NCBI GenBank assembly: GCA_963696495.1
Contig: CAVOKJ010000006.1
Span: forward strand, 62,001-126,000
DNA: 64,000 nucleotides
From: Bog-756 sp963696495
GTDB taxonomy: Bacteria > Actinomycetota > Acidimicrobiia > Acidimicrobiales > RAAP-2
Direction of reading: 5' to 3'
Positions 16,762 through 25,698 of this stretch are shown here, piece after piece; the stretch's first letter is position 1, and every line of letters starts with the position of its first letter. The translations under genes and the position numbers were made by a program. Below the pieces are notes generated by a model. It did not search any database, was not told the origin of the DNA, and was given only the letters and a program-made list of their open reading frames with translations.

Positions 16762-18753
16762 TCAGACGGACGCCAGGTGGCGGACGGCGCCGGCGATGGC
16801 GTCGTGGTCGGGGAGCCAGGCGCGCTCGAGGTCGGGGGCGTACGGGGGTGGCGTGGCGGCCGCGCCGATCCGCTCGATCGGTGCGTCGAGGTCCCAGAAG
16901 CCCTCGCGGGCCACGGTGGCGGCGATCTCCGCGCCGATGCCGAAGGGGACGACGGCCTCGTGGGCGATGAGGAGCCGGCCGGTCTTGTGCACCGAGGCGA
17001 GGATCGGCACCACGTCGAGCGGGGCGACGGTCCGCAGGTCGATCACCTCGACCGATACCCCCTCGTGGCCGAGGGTCTCGGCGGCGGCGACGGCCTCGTG
17101 GACCATCCGTGAAACGGAGACGACGGTCACGTCGGTCCCGGGTCGCACCACCGCCGATGTGCCGATGGGCAGGATGTGGTCGGCCGGTGGCTGGGGTCCC
17201 TTCATGCCGTACAGCAGCCGGTTCTCGATGAAGATCACGGGGTTCGGGTCCTGGATGGCGGCCCGGAGCAGCCCGTAGGTGTCGGCCGGCGTCGACGGCA
17301 TGACCACCGTCAGCCCGGGGATGTGGGCCAACAGTGCTTCGAGGCTCTGGGAGTGCTGGCTCCCCGAGCAGCGACCGGCCCCGAACTGGGTCCGGACGGT
17401 CAGCGCCATCTCGGCGGCACCACCGGTCATGAAGGGGAGCTTCGCCGCCTGGTTGAGCAGCTGGTCGAAGCAGACGCCGAGGAAGTCGAGATACATCATC
17501 TCGACGACCGGGTGCATGCCGGCCATGGCGGCACCGACACCGAGGCCGATGATCGCCGTCTCGGAGATGGGGGTGTCGCGCACCCGCTCGCCGAACCGGT
17601 CGGCGAGCCCCCGCGTCAGCCCGAAGACGTTGCCTCCGGCGCCCACGTCGATGCCGGCCACGAACACCCGGTCGTCGGTCTCGAGCTCGGCCTCCAGCGC
17701 CGTGCGGACGGCGTCCATGGTCCGGAACACCGGCGCATCGGCGGCGAGCGGTGGAGGCTCGGGACGGGCCGGCCTGGCCCGCAGGACGAAGTCGGCCAAC
17801 GAGTCGGCCCGGGGGTCGGTGAGCAGGCGGGCCGCCTCGACCGCCCGGTCCAGTCCCTCGGCCACTGACGACTCGAGCGCCTTGATCTCGTCGTCTCCGA
17901 CGCCGGCGTCCCGGAGTCGTCGCTCGTGGGCCAACAGGGGGTCCCGTGCCTCCCAGGCGCTCACCTCCTCCGGCGCCCGGTACCGCTGGGGGTCACCCTC
18001 GTAGTGACCGTGCCACCGATAGGTCGTCGCCTCGACGACGGCTGGTCCGCGTCCCCAGCGGGCGGCGGCGACCACCGCTTCCATCACGGTCGCCGTGGCC
18101 GTGACGTCGTTGCCGTCGACCCCGACGAAGGGGATCCCGTACCCGGCCGACCTGGCCTCGAGGGAGGCGGCGTGCTGGGTGGCCGCCGGCGAGAACTCGG
18201 CGTAGCCGTTGTTCTCGCAGAAGAACACCACGGGCAGCTGCCACACGGCGGCCAGGTTCATGGCCTCGTGGAACGCCCCCTGGGCGGATGCGCCGTCGCC
18301 GAAGAACGCCACGGCCACACTGCCGTCCGAGCGGAGCTGCCCCGCCGCCGCCGCCCCGACGGCGATCGGCAGTCCGGCGGCGACGATCCCGTTGGCCCCG
18401 AAGATCCCGAGCGCCGGGTCGGCGATGTGCATGGAGCCGCCGCGCCCGCGGTTGGTGCCCTGGTCCTTGCCCATGAGCTCGGCGAACATGCCCCGGGGGT
18501 CCAGTCCCTTGGCCAGGCAGTGGCCGTGGCCGCGGTGGGTGGAGGTGATGGCATCGGTCCGCCGCAGCGGCCAGCACGCCCCGACGGCCGTCGCCTCCTG
18601 TCCGATCGAGAGGTGTACGAAGCCGGGGACCTCGCCGTCGCGGTAGAGCGTGGACACCCGCTGCTCGAAGCCCCGGATCACCAGCATCCGGCGGTGCATC
18701 TCGAGCAGGTCCGGAGTCGGGTAGCTCGCCGGCGGGAGCCGTTCCGTGGTCAC
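16762..18753 (-). CDS. Fused E1 alpha-beta subunit of a 2-oxoacid (or acetoin-type) dehydrogenase
   Basis: 663 residues. The first half is an E1 alpha with the thiamine-diphosphate motif GDG (152-154) through NN (181-182) and the RGHGHCLAKG active-site loop. From about residue 340 it becomes E1 beta, with GIDVGAGGNVFGLTRGL, MMYLDFLGVCFDQ and the C-terminal VSVEVIDLRTVAPLD. Most relatives are two separate chains. It decarboxylates a 2-oxo acid and would pass the acyl group to E2 lipoyl, but no E2, E3 or lipoyl-domain gene is in the window. The GTG start lies nine bases after a TATACT box, so the message is nearly leaderless. It is regulated from site C. Confidence 0.88.
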   Translation of the reverse strand: MTTERLPPASYPTPDLLEMHRRMLVIRGFEQRVSTLYRDGEVPGFVHLSIGQEATAVGACWPLRRTDAITSTHRGHGHCLAKGLDPRGMFAELMGKDQGTNRGRGGSMHIADPALGIFGANGIVAAGLPIAVGAAAAGQLRSDGSVAVAFFGDGASAQGAFHEAMNLAAVWQLPVVFFCENNGYAEFSPAATQHAASLEARSAGYGIPFVGVDGNDVTATATVMEAVVAAARWGRGPAVVEATTYRWHGHYEGDPQRYRAPEEVSAWEARDPLLAHERRLRDAGVGDDEIKALESSVAEGLDRAVEAARLLTDPRADSLADFVLRARPARPEPPPLAADAPVFRTMDAVRTALEAELETDDRVFVAGIDVGAGGNVFGLTRGLADRFGERVRDTPISETAIIGLGVGAAMAGMHPVVEMMYLDFLGVCFDQLLNQAAKLPFMTGGAAEMALTVRTQFGAGRCSGSQHSQSLEALLAHIPGLTVVMPSTPADTYGLLRAAIQDPNPVIFIENRLLYGMKGPQPPADHILPIGTSAVVRPGTDVTVVSVSRMVHEAVAAAETLGHEGVSVEVIDLRTVAPLDVVPILASVHKTGRLLIAHEAVVPFGIGAEIAATVAREGFWDLDAPIERIGAAATPPPYAPDLERAWLPDHDAIAGAVRHLASV

Positions 18754-18762
18754 GAACGGTGT

Positions 18763-18786
18763 AGTATACCGGTCGGTCGGTACAAT
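18763..18786. promoter_or_regulatory. Divergent promoter with shared operator motif, site C
   Basis: TACCG-N6-CGGTA (18767-18782) overlaps a minus-strand TATACT (18768 to 18763) and a plus-strand TACAAT (18781-18786). CGGTCGGTACAA at 18774-18785 is shared with site A. Only 45 bases separate the two starts, so one bound dimer should cover both promoters. Confidence 0.65.
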
Positions 18787-18798
18787 GACGGAAGAGCG

Positions 18799-19578
18799 AT
18801 GATCGGCGAAATCGAGATCCCCGGGTCATTCCCCAGTCCCGGCTCTGTCGAGGGGAAACGGGTGGTCATCACCGGCGCCAGCCGGGGTCTCGGTGCGATC
18901 CTGGCCCATGCGTTCTCCGACGCCGGCGCATCGGTGGCCCTCGTGGCCCGCACCGAGCGGGACCTGAAGGCGGTCGCCGAGGCGATCCCCGGGCCGTCCC
19001 TGGTGTTCAGTGGCGACGTGGTGGACGAGGACTTCAACGAGGCGGTGGCCGACGCCGTGGTGGCCGAATGGGGCGGGGTCGACGCCTGGATCTGCAACGC
19101 GGGGATCTCGCCGGTCGTCGCCGGCCCGCGTGAGACCGACGCCGGGGTGTGGCGGCAGATCCTCGAGGTCAACCTCACCGGCAGCTTCCTCGGGGCCCGT
19201 GCCGCCGCCCGGGTGATGGGCGAAGGCGGGCGACTGATCTTCACCGGCTCGGTCCTCGGGGAGCGGCCGCGCCGGGGGCTGACCGCGTACAGCGCCTCCA
19301 AGGCCGGGGTCGTCGGGGTGGCCAAGGGCTTGGCGCTCGACCTGGCCCCCGCCGGCATCACCGTCAACGTCGTGGCGCCGGGATGGTTCGACTCACCCCT
19401 GGCCAACGCCTGGAAGAACAGTCCGAAGCTCTCGGCGGCCATCACCGGCCACACGGCGCAGCGACGCTGGGGAGCACCGGCCGACCTCGCCGGCGCGTAC
19501 CAGTTCCTGGTGTCCGACGCCGCGGCGTTCGTCACCGGCACGGTGCTCAGCGTCGACGGCGGCTACCTGCTCACATGA
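18799..19578 (+). CDS. SDR family oxidoreductase
   Basis: 259 residues from ATG 18799; the ATG at 18785 is out of frame. It has TGASRGLG (25-32), CNAG in place of NNAG, the catalytic Ser in FTGSVLG, and YSASK with Tyr and Lys. The C-terminus FVTGTVLSVDGGYLL is the classical SDR tail. It starts right at site C and overlaps the next SDR gene by four bases, so the two are translated together. Probable role: NAD(P)-dependent alcohol/ketone interconversion on a catabolic intermediate. Confidence 0.9.
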   Translation: MIGEIEIPGSFPSPGSVEGKRVVITGASRGLGAILAHAFSDAGASVALVARTERDLKAVAEAIPGPSLVFSGDVVDEDFNEAVADAVVAEWGGVDAWICNAGISPVVAGPRETDAGVWRQILEVNLTGSFLGARAAARVMGEGGRLIFTGSVLGERPRRGLTAYSASKAGVVGVAKGLALDLAPAGITVNVVAPGWFDSPLANAWKNSPKLSAAITGHTAQRRWGAPADLAGAYQFLVSDAAAFVTGTVLSVDGGYLLT

Positions 19579-20321
19579 CGACCGGGCGGCGGGTCGTGGC
19601 CATCACCGGAGCGGGTGGCGCGCTGGGGTCGGCGGTGTCGAAGCAGCTGGCCGGCGAGCCCGCCACCGATCTCCTGTTGAGCGACGTCAGTGCTTCGTCG
19701 CTCCAGGCGACGCTGGACGGTCTGGCGGCAACCGACGGGTCCGTCGAGTCGATGCTGGCCGACGTGAGCGACTTCGCCCAGGTCGAGGCGGTGGTCGCCC
19801 GGACGGTCGAGCGGTTCGGCCAGCTCGATGTGCTCATCAGCAATGCCGGCGTGCTGTCGCCGAACGGCCGGATCCACAATCTGGCCACCGAGGACTGGGA
19901 GCGCGCCTTTCGCATCAACGTCCTCGGTGCCGTCAACGGGATCCGTGCCGCGGTGGCGGTCATGCGTCCCCGGCGGTCGGGCTCGATCGTGCTGACGGCA
20001 TCGGTGGCCGGCCTCACCGCCTGGTCGCACGCCGCACCGTACTGCGCCACCAAGGCGGCGGTGATCCAGCTGGCCAAGGTGGCCGCCGTCGAATACGCGC
20101 GTGACGGCATCCGGGTGAATTGCGTGTGCCCGGGGACGTTCGTGTCGGCCATCCATGCCGACCTCCCGCAAGAGGCGCTCGACGCCCAGGCCGAGCGCCA
20201 TCCGCTCGGGCTCGGATCGGCCACCGATCTGGTGGGGGCGTACTCCTATCTCGCCGGCGATGCGTCGACCTGGACGACCGGATCGGCAATGGTGGTCGAC
20301 GGTGGCTACTCCGCCCCGTGA
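19575..20321 (+). CDS. SDR family oxidoreductase
   Basis: 248 residues. ATG 19575 overlaps the stop of the preceding SDR (ATGA). Motifs are TGAGGALG (11-18), SNAG, LTASVAGLTAW with the catalytic Ser, YCATK, and the tail WTTGSAMVVDGGYS. It is a second classical SDR in the same operon, likely acting on a different hydroxyl or ketone of the same substrate series. It converges on the TetR gene with six bases between stops. Confidence 0.9.
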   Translation: MTTGRRVVAITGAGGALGSAVSKQLAGEPATDLLLSDVSASSLQATLDGLAATDGSVESMLADVSDFAQVEAVVARTVERFGQLDVLISNAGVLSPNGRIHNLATEDWERAFRINVLGAVNGIRAAVAVMRPRRSGSIVLTASVAGLTAWSHAAPYCATKAAVIQLAKVAAVEYARDGIRVNCVCPGTFVSAIHADLPQEALDAQAERHPLGLGSATDLVGAYSYLAGDASTWTTGSAMVVDGGYSAP

Positions 20322-20327
20322 GCGGTC

Positions 20328-20960
20328 CTAGTGGTGCTCCCCGGCGGTCGGATTGGTGATCCCCTGCCTGAAGATGTCGGCGAACGGCTTGGCCACGTCC
20401 CGGGCCGACAACCGCCCGCCCGCCTTCAGCCAGAGGTAGGTGTAGTTGTGCATCCCGAGCCACGCCATGGTGGTCAGCCTGGGCTCCACGTCGCGGAACT
20501 CGCCCGAGTCCACGCCGGCCTGGAGCACGGCCTCGACCCGTCGTTCGTACGCCCGGCGGCGCTGGCGGAACTGCGCGGCACGCTCACCGGTCAGGGCCGG
20601 GAACTCATGCAGGAAGACCCAGACGTGGTCCGGGTAGCGGTGGATCACGTCGAGCAGCTCCTCGCCCAGCATGGCCAGCTGCTCCGGTGGGGTGCCACCG
20701 GCCTCGGCGACGCGGTCGGCGCCGGTCATCACCTCGTCCATCACGCGGTCGTGGATGGCCGCCAGGAGCTCCTCCTTGGAGCCGATGTAGTGGTAGAGCG
20801 CGCCCTTGCCGAGCTCGTTGGCGGCGCACAGCTCCATGATGCCCGTGGCGTGGTAGCCGTGGCGGGCGAAGACGGGCGCTGACGTGTCGATGATCGCCTG
20901 GCGACGGGCCTGCCAGTTCGCTCGTCGTGGCGAATCGCCACCTGCCTCCGTCTTGGCCAT
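20328..20960 (-). CDS. TetR/AcrR-family regulator, KstR2-like domain layout
   Basis: 210 residues from ATG 20960 (MAKTEAGG); the longer frame upstream has no support. The N-terminal DNA-binding domain is ANWQARRQAIIDTSAPVFARHG followed by the HTH with recognition segment KGALYHYIGSKEELL. The C-terminal half has YLWLKAGGRLSARDVA, typical of TetR_C_17-type ligand domains found in cholesterol-catabolism regulators such as KstR2. An acyl-CoA ligand is therefore plausible. It is the only regulator inside the catabolic cluster and the best candidate to bind sites A, B and C. That pairing is inferred. Confidence 0.85.
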   Translation of the reverse strand: MAKTEAGGDSPRRANWQARRQAIIDTSAPVFARHGYHATGIMELCAANELGKGALYHYIGSKEELLAAIHDRVMDEVMTGADRVAEAGGTPPEQLAMLGEELLDVIHRYPDHVWVFLHEFPALTGERAAQFRQRRRAYERRVEAVLQAGVDSGEFRDVEPRLTTMAWLGMHNYTYLWLKAGGRLSARDVAKPFADIFRQGITNPTAGEHH

Positions 20961-21127
20961 CGGTAGCGAGGTTAGCGGGCCTCCCACCCGGGGGGCCGCC
21001 CCGGTGACACCAACGATCGCCGCCCGTAGGCTCACGGTGGCACACGAGTCTCACCCAGCGGGGGAGGAAGCATGGGGGTTCAGCGGGACCGGTGGATCGT
21101 CGGGTCCGGGGACGTGAGGTCGCGGCC

Positions 21128-22684
21128 ATGACGACCGTGCCGGCCATGGAGGCCGACATGAACTGGTTCGGCGTGCTCGCCCACCACGCCACGCGTACAC
21201 CCGACAAGCCGATCACCGTCTTCGAGGGCGAGACGACCACCTACGGGGAGATGGCCCGGCGCGCCACCGGGTCGGCCGGGGGACTGGCCGAGCGGGGCAT
21301 CGGCCGCGGCGATGTCGTGGCCCTGCTCTCGTACAACTGCCCCGAGTACCTCGAGACGGTCTTCGCCGCCAACTACCTCGGTGCGATCGTCATGCCCATC
21401 AACTGGCGGCTGGCCGCCCCGGAGGTCCGCTACATCCTCGAGCACTCCGGCGCCGGGGCGCTGGTGTGCGACGAGGCCCTCGTCGAACTGGCCGATCGGG
21501 CCCTGGTCGGCATGGGGTCGGCGCCAGTGCGGGTGTGCGTCTCGCCGGTCGACGGGGACGGGTGGACGAGCCTCGGTGACCTGCGCTCATCCGTCAGCGG
21601 GGCGGGGCGTGTCCGGGCGGCGGCCGACGACATCCACCGCCTGATGTACACGTCGGGGACCACAGGACGGCCCAAGGGCGTCATGATCACCCATGCCAAC
21701 CTGGCCTGGAAGAACCTGGCGCACCTCACCGAGCTCGGGCTCACGCATGCCGACCTGGGCCTGGCCTGCGGACCCCTCTACCACGTCGGTGCCCTCGATC
21801 TCACGACCACGACGCTCATCGCCGCGGGGGCCACCACGATCATCCACCGGTCGTTCGACGCATCGGCGGTGGTCGACGAGCTCGAGCGATCACGGGTGAC
21901 CACCGTGTGGTTGGCCCCGGCCATGGTCAACGCCATCATGGCGCTGCCCGACGTCGAGGAGCGCGACCTCTCGTCGGTCCACGTGGTCGTCAACGGGGGC
22001 GAGAAGATGCCGATCCCACTCATCGAGCGGATTCAGCGCACGTTCCCCTCGGCCTGGTTCGCCGATGCGTATGGTCTGACCGAGACGGTGTCGGGCGACA
22101 CCTTCCTCGACCGGGACAGCATCATCACCAAGCTCGGGAGTGTGGGCCGTCCCTGTCTCTACCTCGAGCTCGACATCCGGGACGGGTCGGGGGTGTCGCT
22201 ACCGTCGGGGGAGCGGGGCGAGATCGTCATGCGCGGCCCGAAGGTCTTCAAGGGCTACTGGCGGGACCCCGATGCCACCGCCGCCGCCTTCGCCGGCGGG
22301 TGGTTCCACACCGGGGATGTCGGCGTCCGTGACGACGACGGCTACCTCTACATCGTCGACCGGTTCAAGGACATGATCGTGTCCGGTGGCGAGAACATCG
22401 CCGGCTCGGAGGTCGAGCGGGTGCTCTATGAGCACCCGGCAGTGCTCGAGGTGGCCGTGGTCGGCCGGCCCGACGAGCGATGGGGCGAGGTCCCCGTGGC
22501 CTTCGTGGTACTGCGCCCGGAGGTGGATGCGACCGAGGACGCGCTGCTCGACCACTGCCGGGCCCAGCTGGCCCGGTTCAAGGTCCCCAAAGCCGTCACC
22601 TTCATCGAGGCGTTGCCCCGCAACCCCTCCGGCAAGGTCCTGAAGCGCGAGCTCCGGGCTGCGCAGGCCGAGGCGTCCCCGTAG
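21128..22684 (+). CDS. Acyl-CoA synthetase (class I adenylate-forming ligase)
   Basis: 518 residues; ATG 21128 with GAGGT seven bases upstream. It has the P-loop YTSGTTGRPKG (174-184), YGLTE, the hinge region DRFKDMIVSGGENI and the C-terminal catalytic Lys in NPSGK (about 503). It activates a carboxylic acid with ATP and loads it on CoA. Placed next to the acyl-CoA dehydrogenase, SDRs and a KstR2-like regulator, it probably primes a side-chain or ring-opened acid for beta-oxidation. It is divergent from the TetR gene, but I see no clear copy of the shared motif in that gap. Confidence 0.92.
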   Translation: MTTVPAMEADMNWFGVLAHHATRTPDKPITVFEGETTTYGEMARRATGSAGGLAERGIGRGDVVALLSYNCPEYLETVFAANYLGAIVMPINWRLAAPEVRYILEHSGAGALVCDEALVELADRALVGMGSAPVRVCVSPVDGDGWTSLGDLRSSVSGAGRVRAAADDIHRLMYTSGTTGRPKGVMITHANLAWKNLAHLTELGLTHADLGLACGPLYHVGALDLTTTTLIAAGATTIIHRSFDASAVVDELERSRVTTVWLAPAMVNAIMALPDVEERDLSSVHVVVNGGEKMPIPLIERIQRTFPSAWFADAYGLTETVSGDTFLDRDSIITKLGSVGRPCLYLELDIRDGSGVSLPSGERGEIVMRGPKVFKGYWRDPDATAAAFAGGWFHTGDVGVRDDDGYLYIVDRFKDMIVSGGENIAGSEVERVLYEHPAVLEVAVVGRPDERWGEVPVAFVVLRPEVDATEDALLDHCRAQLARFKVPKAVTFIEALPRNPSGKVLKRELRAAQAEASP

Positions 22685-22765
22685 GGGAGGGGCTGCACCG
22701 TGGGGGCCGGCGCACTTGGGGGCTGCTGCACAGCTGGGGGGGGGTTGCCGCACAGCCCGGGCCGG

Positions 22766-23689
22766 CTACGTGAACAGGGACTCACGGTGACGCAGGATCG
22801 CACAGAGTGTCTCGTTGTAGGGGGCGTCGAGCCCGAGGGCGCCGCTCAGGTCGACGACCTGTCCGTTGATGACGTCGATCTCCGAGGGCCGTCGGGCCAG
22901 GTGGTCGAGACGCATGGACGGGCTGGCATTCGGAATCGTGGCGGCGAAGTCGGACACGTATCGCAGCGGGTCGTCGAACGAGAACCTGACCCCCTTGGCC
23001 AGCGCCAGTCGGTAGGCCTCGCCTGTGCAGCCGAGGGCCACCTTCCAGGCCGCGGCATCCGACATCAACTCGCCCACGGTCACATCGAATGCCGCGCAGG
23101 GAGCACTGAGGGTGACGTTGCAGAGGAACTTCTCCCAAACCATCAGCGTCGCATCGGCGAAGGCCCGGACGTTGAAGCCGGCCGCGCGCCACACCTGTTC
23201 GATGCGCCCCACCCGATCCGTCATGCCACCGCGCATCTCGCCGATGCGGATCAGCCGCATACCTTCGTGGTGCACGTGGCCCGGCTCGGGGACCGACGAG
23301 CCGAATCCCTCGGCGATCCCGATCAGGATGTGCCCCTCGGGGATGTGGCCGGCGACGCGCTCACCGGCACCCAGTCCGTTCTGGAAGGCCATCACCGTAT
23401 CTTCGGGTCGGAGCAGCGGAGCGATCAGCACCGCCACCTCGTCGACGGCCGCAGCCTTCGTGGCGATCACCCACAGGTCACAGGGTCCGGCCTCCTGGGG
23501 CGACCGGCCGACGCGGAGGCTGTCGACGACGTAGGTGCCGCTGGCACCCGAGACGGTCAGCCCGGAACTGGCGATCGCCTCCACATGCTCCCGGTGCGTG
23601 TCGATGGCCCACACCTCGTGACCGGCCTTGCCGAGGAGGCCGGCATACACCGATCCCATGGCGCCAGTTCCGACAATGGCAATCTTCAT
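22766..23689 (-). CDS. 2-dehydropantoate 2-reductase family (ApbA/PanE-like) protein
   Basis: 307 residues. The N-terminal NADP fold starts MKIAIVGTGAMGSVYAGLL (glycines 7, 9, 12). The catalytic Lys lies in VWEKFLCNVTLSA, and the C-terminal helical domain has SMRLDHLARRPSEIDVINGQVV, all as in KPR enzymes. True PanE reduces ketopantoate for vitamin B5 synthesis, but many paralogues reduce other 2-oxo acids. No pantothenate genes are nearby, so the exact substrate is open. Confidence 0.88.
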   Translation of the reverse strand: MKIAIVGTGAMGSVYAGLLGKAGHEVWAIDTHREHVEAIASSGLTVSGASGTYVVDSLRVGRSPQEAGPCDLWVIATKAAAVDEVAVLIAPLLRPEDTVMAFQNGLGAGERVAGHIPEGHILIGIAEGFGSSVPEPGHVHHEGMRLIRIGEMRGGMTDRVGRIEQVWRAAGFNVRAFADATLMVWEKFLCNVTLSAPCAAFDVTVGELMSDAAAWKVALGCTGEAYRLALAKGVRFSFDDPLRYVSDFAATIPNASPSMRLDHLARRPSEIDVINGQVVDLSGALGLDAPYNETLCAILRHRESLFT

Positions 23690-23942
23690 CTCAGTCCTCG
23701 GGTCGTCGGTAGAGGTGGTCGGTTCCGATCGTCGATGACCTGGTCCACCGTCGCCCGGCTGCTCGTGCCGATCCGGCTCGGTCGGCTGACGGCGATGTGA
23801 CCATCGTGATCGGCGATGACCGGTCAGAGGCTATCGGGAACGTTTGCGAGCTGTCACGGAAGCGGGACGGGCGCGGGCGCGATCGCACTCGGCACGCATC
23901 GGCGGAGTCGGGCACGAACAAGGCACGGGGTAGCGTCGGGCC

Positions 23943-24368
23943 ATGGCCGATTCTGATCCATACAAGCTCCGGGTCCCGCTGGCGTCAGCGTTCGACGCCA
24001 CGATCGGGCTGGTCGTCGACGAGGGTACCGATGTCGATCGATGCTCGGGTCACCTTCCGGTGCGTCCCCAGGTGTGCCAACCACTGGGGATGATCCACGG
24101 TGGCGTCTACGCGGCCATCGCCGAGACGCTCGCCTCGACCGGGACGGCCCGCGGCGTGTTCGACGCCGGTGGCGCGGCACTCGGCATGGCGAACAACACG
24201 AGCTTTCTGCGGCCGATCACCGAGGGCTCGGTCCACGGCGCCGCGGTGGCGATCCACCGGGGTCGGACCAGTTGGGTCTGGGATGTGGAGATGCGCGACG
24301 ACCGGGACCGTCTCTGCGCGACGTCCCGCGTCACGATCGCCGTCCGACCGCGGTCCGATCTGCGCTAG
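23943..24368 (+). CDS. PaaI-family hotdog thioesterase
   Basis: 141 residues with one hotdog fold. The central helix HGGVYAAIAETLAS has the Gly-Gly turn of the PaaI family, followed by GMANNTSFLRPITEGSVHGAAVAIHRGR and a final strand pair. It hydrolyses acyl- or hydroxyphenylacetyl-type CoA esters and usually works as a tetramer. It stands alone on its strand, about 250 bases from the divergent reductase gene. Confidence 0.87.
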   Translation: MADSDPYKLRVPLASAFDATIGLVVDEGTDVDRCSGHLPVRPQVCQPLGMIHGGVYAAIAETLASTGTARGVFDAGGAALGMANNTSFLRPITEGSVHGAAVAIHRGRTSWVWDVEMRDDRDRLCATSRVTIAVRPRSDLR

Positions 24369-24473
24369 CAGCTGGGGAACGGATTCACCTCCGGGTCGGC
24401 TCGGCTCGCGGCGGGGCCCGACCGCTGTCCGCGGCCGGGGACAGGGACGCGTCGGATCCGCCATACTGAGCAC

Positions 24474-24950
24474 GTGACGGACTGCCCGATCTGCGAGGAG
24501 AACCAAGCCTCCGAGGACGGCACCGACCCGTGGCTGGTGGCCCGGCTGCAGACCGGCTACGTGCGCCTCTCTCCCAACCAGTACTTCAGAGGCAGCCTGT
24601 TCTTCGCCGCCAGGCGGTGCGTTCGGGAGGTGTTCGACCTGGAGGTCGACGTCCGTGGGCTCCACCTCGCCGAGATGGCCGAGGTCGCCGCGGCGGCCAA
24701 CGAGGTGTTCGCCCCGCTGAAGATGAACATCGAGTCGCTCGGGAACGGGGTCCCCCACCTGCACTGGTGGATCACTCCCCGGTATCGGACCGACCCGCGT
24801 CCGCGGGGACCGATCTGGGAGGACCTCGACTTCCTGAGGACGTACTGGGTCGGTGGCGGTCGACCCTCGTCCGAGGAGTGCGCCGCCAGCCGCAGCCGGC
24901 TCGTCGATGCCCTCCGGGCCAGGGACCTGGTCGTCGACGTGCCGACCTGA
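24474..24950 (+). CDS. HIT-domain protein with altered histidine triad
   Basis: 158 residues. It begins with the zinc-type CPIC pair seen in many HIT hydrolases. The triad region is GVPHLHWWITPR: His-x-His is present but the third His is replaced by Trp. The middle His, the nucleophile in nucleotide hydrolysis by this family, is retained. The N-terminal CPICEE and VRLSPNQYFRGSLFFAA agree with HIT hydrolases that act on dinucleotides. It could be a nucleotide-binding protein of reduced activity or a divergent hydrolase. Confidence 0.8.
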   Translation: MTDCPICEENQASEDGTDPWLVARLQTGYVRLSPNQYFRGSLFFAARRCVREVFDLEVDVRGLHLAEMAEVAAAANEVFAPLKMNIESLGNGVPHLHWWITPRYRTDPRPRGPIWEDLDFLRTYWVGGGRPSSEECAASRSRLVDALRARDLVVDVPT

Positions 24951-25011
24951 CCCGGCATCACGAGGGGGCACGCAGCCGGGTCATTCGGGCGGGTGCGTCA
25001 GGGGTGGGCGG

Positions 25012-25494
25012 TCAGCTGGCCCATTGCGCCGTCCATTCCCCCGCCTCCTGGCCGGTGATGACGTTGAGGCGGTTCCAGGTGTTGATGGCGGCGATGCAGA
25101 CGACCAGCGCGGCCAGGGCCGGTTCGTCGTAGTGCTCAGCCGCCTCGTCGAACACCGCCTCGGTCACCGGGTCGGCCCGATCGGCCAGCCGGGTCCCCGC
25201 CTCGGCCAAGGCCAGGGCGGCCCGCTCGGCGGCGGAGAAATACGGGGTGTCCCGCCAGGCGGCCAGGGTGAAGAGGCGCTCGTCCGCCTCGCCGGCCTTC
25301 TTCGCTCCCCGGGTGTGCATGTCCAGGCAGACGGCACAGCCGTTGATCTGGCTGGCGCGCAGACTCACCAGCTCCACCGTCTTGTGCGGCAGGCCAGCCC
25401 GGTCGGCCGCCTCGGCGGCCGCCTTCGAGAGACTCTGCAGGGCGTCGAGGACGCCGGGAACGCTGAGGGCCGGGCTCGGAATTCGGTTCTTCAT
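25012..25494 (-). CDS. Carboxymuconolactone-decarboxylase-family (AhpD-like) protein, ECF41 partner
   Basis: 160 residues from ATG 25494, with GAGGA just upstream. The active motif CAVCLDMH has the redox pair CxxC and the relay His, as in AhpD-like alkylhydroperoxidases. It follows NRIPSPALSVPGVLDALQSLSKAAAEA. ECF41 sigma factors are usually found beside a gene of this family, and an ECF41 gene is divergent here. Probable role: reduction of organic peroxides or of a small oxidised metabolite. The upstream promoter at 25541-25567 matches the one before the sigma gene. Confidence 0.9.
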   Translation of the reverse strand: MKNRIPSPALSVPGVLDALQSLSKAAAEAADRAGLPHKTVELVSLRASQINGCAVCLDMHTRGAKKAGEADERLFTLAAWRDTPYFSAAERAALALAEAGTRLADRADPVTEAVFDEAAEHYDEPALAALVVCIAAINTWNRLNVITGQEAGEWTAQWAS

Positions 25495-25540
25495 TGTCAC
25501 TCCTCGTCGGTGCGGTCGGGACTGGTGGTTCATCTTCATT

Positions 25541-25567
25541 GACCCCGGCCATCGGGGAGTTGTGACT
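25541..25567 (-). promoter_or_regulatory. Candidate ECF41-dependent promoter of the carboxymuconolactone-decarboxylase-like gene
   Basis: On the minus strand AGTCACA (25567-25561) and GGTC (25544-25541) are 16 bases apart, close to the TGTCACA/CGTC pattern reported for ECF41 promoters. The start codon is about 45 bases downstream. Confidence 0.5.
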
Positions 25568-25698
25568 GCCGCCGGCCAAACCGTCCTTGACCAGCGGGTT
25601 CTCGGAGCAGGCGGTCCTCGGGGGCAGCTGGCCGGGGTATCCGACCCTCCAACGGCCGGTGTCCGCCGGTGTCGGCGGGCGCCGTCCCGCCACGACCC

